From positions 1 through 40,948 of IMG/VR virus record IMGVR_UViG_3300028840_002795: 40,948 nt of DNA. One strand, 5' to 3'. Every line of letters starts with the position of its first letter. Positions within the stretch are counted from its first letter, which is position 1. The translations under genes were made by a program, and so were the position numbers. This document shows positions 38,448-40,948 of the stretch, in pieces. The notes beneath the pieces were generated by a model. That model ran no database searches. It was given only the letters and a program-made list of their open reading frames with translations, and had not been told where the DNA came from. The stretch comes from a virus.

Positions 38448-40948
38448 CTAGTTAAACTTAGTTGTTGCTGCGTAGTTTGGTAGCTCAATTAGTGTCGCGA
38501 ATGTTTCTGCTTTAGTTCCGTTACCCGCAACAAATCTATTAGCTGCGCTTATAGTAGTTCCAGTATTAAAAGTTACTGTGGTGTCTGTAGCTGTAAATGT
38601 TGTTACTACTGAAAACGTAAGTCCATTCGCTGTGGCGTTACTAGAAGGATCGTATAAAGAAGATCCTACAATAGTAGCTCCATTATTTATTTCAACTAGA
38701 GCTGAAGTAGAGCTGTTAGGACAAGACCATTTACATTGAAACTCAACTCTATAAGCTGTACCTATATCTAAGTTATTCATAGTTAGGTCAGCTATTGCTG
38801 CCGAAGCTGTAGTGAAGTCTGCAGATAATATCTTAGTTTGAAATAGATCCGGCACATCTTTGTAGACTGTACCTGAATACTTCTCAAACTCTCCTTGCTT
38901 AGTAATACTAAACATAGACCGAGTACCGGCTCCACCACCTGCGCCATCACCATGAGGTCTGATCACATCCCCAGCATAGAGGATACCTGCCCAGCTCACG
39001 ACTTTATCGTCACCGTTAGTATTACTGAAACCTGTAGCTAACCTCTCTGCTCCACTTACTGCAGCAATGTTTGTAGTTAAACTACCTGAGTTTCTAGAGA
39101 TACCAATCTGACCACCACCTGTGGTGTTGTCGTTGTTGTTAACTACATAGAACCCAGTTTCGTTAATGGTAAAACTAGCACCGTCTGTCGCACTATCAGC
39201 ATACGTGACGGCTGAACCAATGTTATCTAAGATCGTGTTGTATCTTCTAATAACAGTGTTAGTCGAACCGTATCCGTTAGCGTCAAATACTCTGACATAA
39301 CTATCGGACTGCTTAACTTGTCCCGCGTCTATAAGAGGAGATTGACCTACCTTAGTAACGATCATTCTCCATCTGTTACCATTGTTAGCAGTAAAACCAG
39401 AACCCATAAGTCTAAGAACATCTCCAGCTTGAAACTCTTGCGTTCCACTTATACTTGCAGGTGTATTGTTATTAGCATTGGTATATCCAAATGGCTGACT
39501 TGCATCGGCTATTGTAGAGATACCACCTGTTAGTGTTGATTCATTAAGCGTGAACCCTACGTTATGATCACCACCTAACTCATTGATTGTTCCCATGCAA
39601 TGGTACAAGCCTGGCTCATTAATGGTAATTGTGTCACCGTTAACAGCGTCCTTAGTATAAGTTAAAGCTGAACCTTCACTTGTAACCGTGTCAAAGGTAG
39701 CTACAACAACACTTGGACCAGAGCCAAACCCAGCTGCGTTTTCACACCGCACATAACTATCCTCTTCATGGGTCTTTCCTGCGATAGCCGCCGTAGCTAA
39801 ACCTGGAACCGCGTCTGAACTTTGCTTACTAGCTTTAATGTGGAAATCGCCGTCGACGCCAACGTTCGATGAGTTTCTAAATTTAAGAGTTGCTTGAGAT
39901 GCAGTAACAGAGTCAACAAAAGCGAAGGCGTTAGAGTTACCATCTAACGTAACGGTGAGAGCTGGAGGTACTGAGAAAACGCCCGCTATAAAATTGACAG
40001 TGTAGTTACCTGTACTTGTATTAACAGCCGTATCAATAAAATCGAAACTCTGACTAGTAATAGTGCCGGCATTATCCACCCTAGCGGCAAACTCATTAAC
40101 TAACTCTTCGCCGTCTACGACGTAGTATTTAGTATTAGCATCAGTCTCAATATCTGATCCCTGCCTAGCAGCATAAAGAGTGAAGTCGCCGTCAATTGGG
40201 TTGTTATTATCGTTTCGTCTAAGGACGACCGTACAGCCAGTAGTAGCTTCGTTTTCTATATATGCGACCGCTCCACCTGCTTCAGGAGAAGCGGTTAGAG
40301 AGGGTATCTCAGTAAAGAAACCCGCTTCGAATGTAATATCGTAAACTCCAACAGCAGAGTCATTAGCTGAAGCGATCCAGTTAACAGGACCTTGGCTTGT
40401 TACAGTTGCAACATCCGTTAATCTTGCAGCGAAGAAGTTATTTGCTGTTGCTGTCGCGTCTATAACATCGACTGGATCGTGACTTAAAGCTACTAAGTCA
40501 AACTTTAAAACACTACTCGCGCCGTGGTTTGACTGTACCTGAAACCCAAACGTTACCGAGTCTCCATCTGTACCAGTCCTAGGCTGTACCCATACAAGAC
40601 TTTGCTTTACGGAGTTAGCGGAGAAGTTGGCGGTGTTGCACAACAATACGTTACTATTATCAAGAGCATTACCAGAGTCATCATTTGCTTTAAGAATAAC
40701 ATCGCTGTCTCCATCCCATGAGTACTGAAGCTTAAAGCCTAAGAGCCTTCCCCTATGTCCAAATGGAACTGGGACGTTAATACTTACGTAATCATTAGCA
40801 GACCCACTTACAGTAGCGTCTGTCGTATAAGTAAAAGAGCGTACTCCATCAATAGGATCAGTTGTTGTAGTACTAAGTGTACCAACCAAAGCGCCCCCAC
40901 CATTAAAAGAGGCATTATTACCAGAAGAAAAGGAAGTCTCATCTGCCC
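38448..40948 (-). CDS. Tail/appendage protein with duplicated domains, main part
   Basis: This is the C-terminal 785 residues plus the repeated junction of a 921-residue protein that starts at 409. In full-length numbering, residues 259-354 and 373-467 are one duplication (F-A-A-R, then T-S-Q, ending D-G-D-F-x-x-x-A). Residues 483-624 and 634-773 are a second duplication, each opening D-S-Y-V-R, then I-N-E-x-G-F/L-Y, ending D-V-x-R and x-x-I-T-K, which looks like a C1q/TNF-type jelly-roll. The remaining 150 residues form one more beta domain. Such domains suit host surface binding. A start at the TTG at 40889 is only apparent: the frame is open past it into the other end. Confidence 0.8.
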   Translation of the reverse strand, partial: ADETSFSSGNNASFNGGGALVGTLSTTTTDPIDGVRSFTYTTDATVSGSANDYVSINVPVPFGHRGRLLGFKLQYSWDGDSDVILKANDDSGNALDNSNVLLCNTANFSANSVKQSLVWVQPRTGTDGDSVTFGFQVQSNHGASSVLKFDLVALSHDPVDVIDATATANNFFAARLTDVATVTSQGPVNWIASANDSAVGVYDITFEAGFFTEIPSLTASPEAGGAVAYIENEATTGCTVVLRRNDNNNPIDGDFTLYAARQGSDIETDANTKYYVVDGEELVNEFAARVDNAGTITSQSFDFIDTAVNTSTGNYTVNFIAGVFSVPPALTVTLDGNSNAFAFVDSVTASQATLKFRNSSNVGVDGDFHIKASKQSSDAVPGLATAAIAGKTHEEDSYVRCENAAGFGSGPSVVVATFDTVTSEGSALTYTKDAVNGDTITINEPGLYHCMGTINELGGDHNVGFTLNESTLTGGISTIADASQPFGYTNANNNTPASISGTQEFQAGDVLRLMGSGFTANNGNRWRMIVTKVGQSPLIDAGQVKQSDSYVRVFDANGYGSTNTVIRRYNTILDNIGSAVTYADSATDGASFTINETGFYVVNNNDNTTGGGQIGISRNSGSLTTNIAAVSGAERLATGFSNTNGDDKVVSWAGILYAGDVIRPHGDGAGGGAGTRSMFSITKQGEFEKYSGTVYKDVPDLFQTKILSADFTTASAAIADLTMNNLDIGTAYRVEFQCKWSCPNSSTSALVEINNGATIVGSSLYDPSSNATANGLTFSVVTTFTATDTTVTFNTGTTISAANRFVAGNGTKAETFATLIELPNYAATTKFN
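40805..40948. repeat. Terminal direct repeat, copy 2
   Basis: Identical to bases 1-144. Collapsing the two copies gives a circle of 40,804 bp with an unbroken tail gene. Confidence 0.97.

Noticed and set aside
40889-40889. TTG at 40889 as start of the large tail protein
   Set aside because: The frame is open upstream into the other end of the window and has a better ATG with a ribosome site at 409.
1-40948. CRISPR array, insertion sequence or integrase
   Set aside because: No regular repeat-spacer pattern, no transposase or recombinase motifs and no attachment-like repeats besides the terminal redundancy were seen.

Overview
The window is a complete or nearly complete genome of a T7-like tailed phage (podovirus), assembled as a circle. 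The first 144 bases are repeated exactly as the last 144 (1-144 = 40805-40948). One tail gene reads without a break across the junction, from its start at 409 down to 1 and on from 40948 to 38448, so the unique circular length is 40,804 bp. Good Shine-Dalgarno sites, sigma70-like promoters and two candidate outer-envelope lysis proteins suggest a Gram-negative, proteobacterium-like host. I saw no integrase, CI-like repressor or tRNA, so a lytic life style is the simplest reading. No phage RNA polymerase gene was found, so transcription probably uses the host enzyme.

Late block (minus strand, 22736 down to 1, continuing 40948 down to 36482). In order of transcription: small terminase, a coiled-coil protein, five fibre- or head-appendage-like proteins, a two-helix membrane protein (holin candidate), large terminase, a Gly-rich protein, portal, a Bbp19-like small protein, scaffold, major capsid protein, a decoration-like protein, tail tubular A- and B-like proteins, gp13/14/15/16-like internal virion proteins, two repeat-containing tail proteins, several small proteins and an overlapping spanin-like pair. 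The capsid gene has its own promoter just downstream of the scaffold gene. An intrinsic terminator follows the decoration gene and precedes the gp11-like gene, the same place as the phi10 promoter and T-phi terminator of T7.

Divergent control region (22737-23353, 617 bp, no gene). It holds a late promoter overlapped by a palindrome, a GC-rich palindromic island, and an early promoter embedded in repeated ACACGT motifs.

Early/accessory block (plus strand, 23354-27309). Small, mostly overlapping genes: two exported Cys-containing proteins, a YNGW-type protein, an N-acetylmuramoyl-L-alanine amidase (the probable endolysin), a protein with 13 cysteines in 68 residues, a glycerophosphodiesterase-like protein and others. 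A metallophosphoesterase (27300-28064) and a primase-helicase (28383-30773) lie on the opposite strand.

Replication block (plus strand, 30973-36504). SNF2-type helicase, an SSB-like protein with an acidic tail, a possible ribbon-helix-helix protein, a small protein with a histone-like basic tail, T7-type family A DNA polymerase and a VRR-NUC nuclease. The primase-helicase is an AEP primase fused to an SF3 helicase, not the TOPRIM/DnaB type of T7.

The most unusual signal is a shared RNA element. The amidase and the SNF2 helicase each follow a structured leader, and both leaders carry the same upstream TTGCTTTC and the same ribosome-site motif ACTGGGAA. The upstream element can pair with the ribosome site in each case. 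In front of the helicase it lies in the predicted loop of a 74-nt transcript that has its own promoter and terminator. This could be a riboregulator linking replication and lysis; it is inference from base pairing only.
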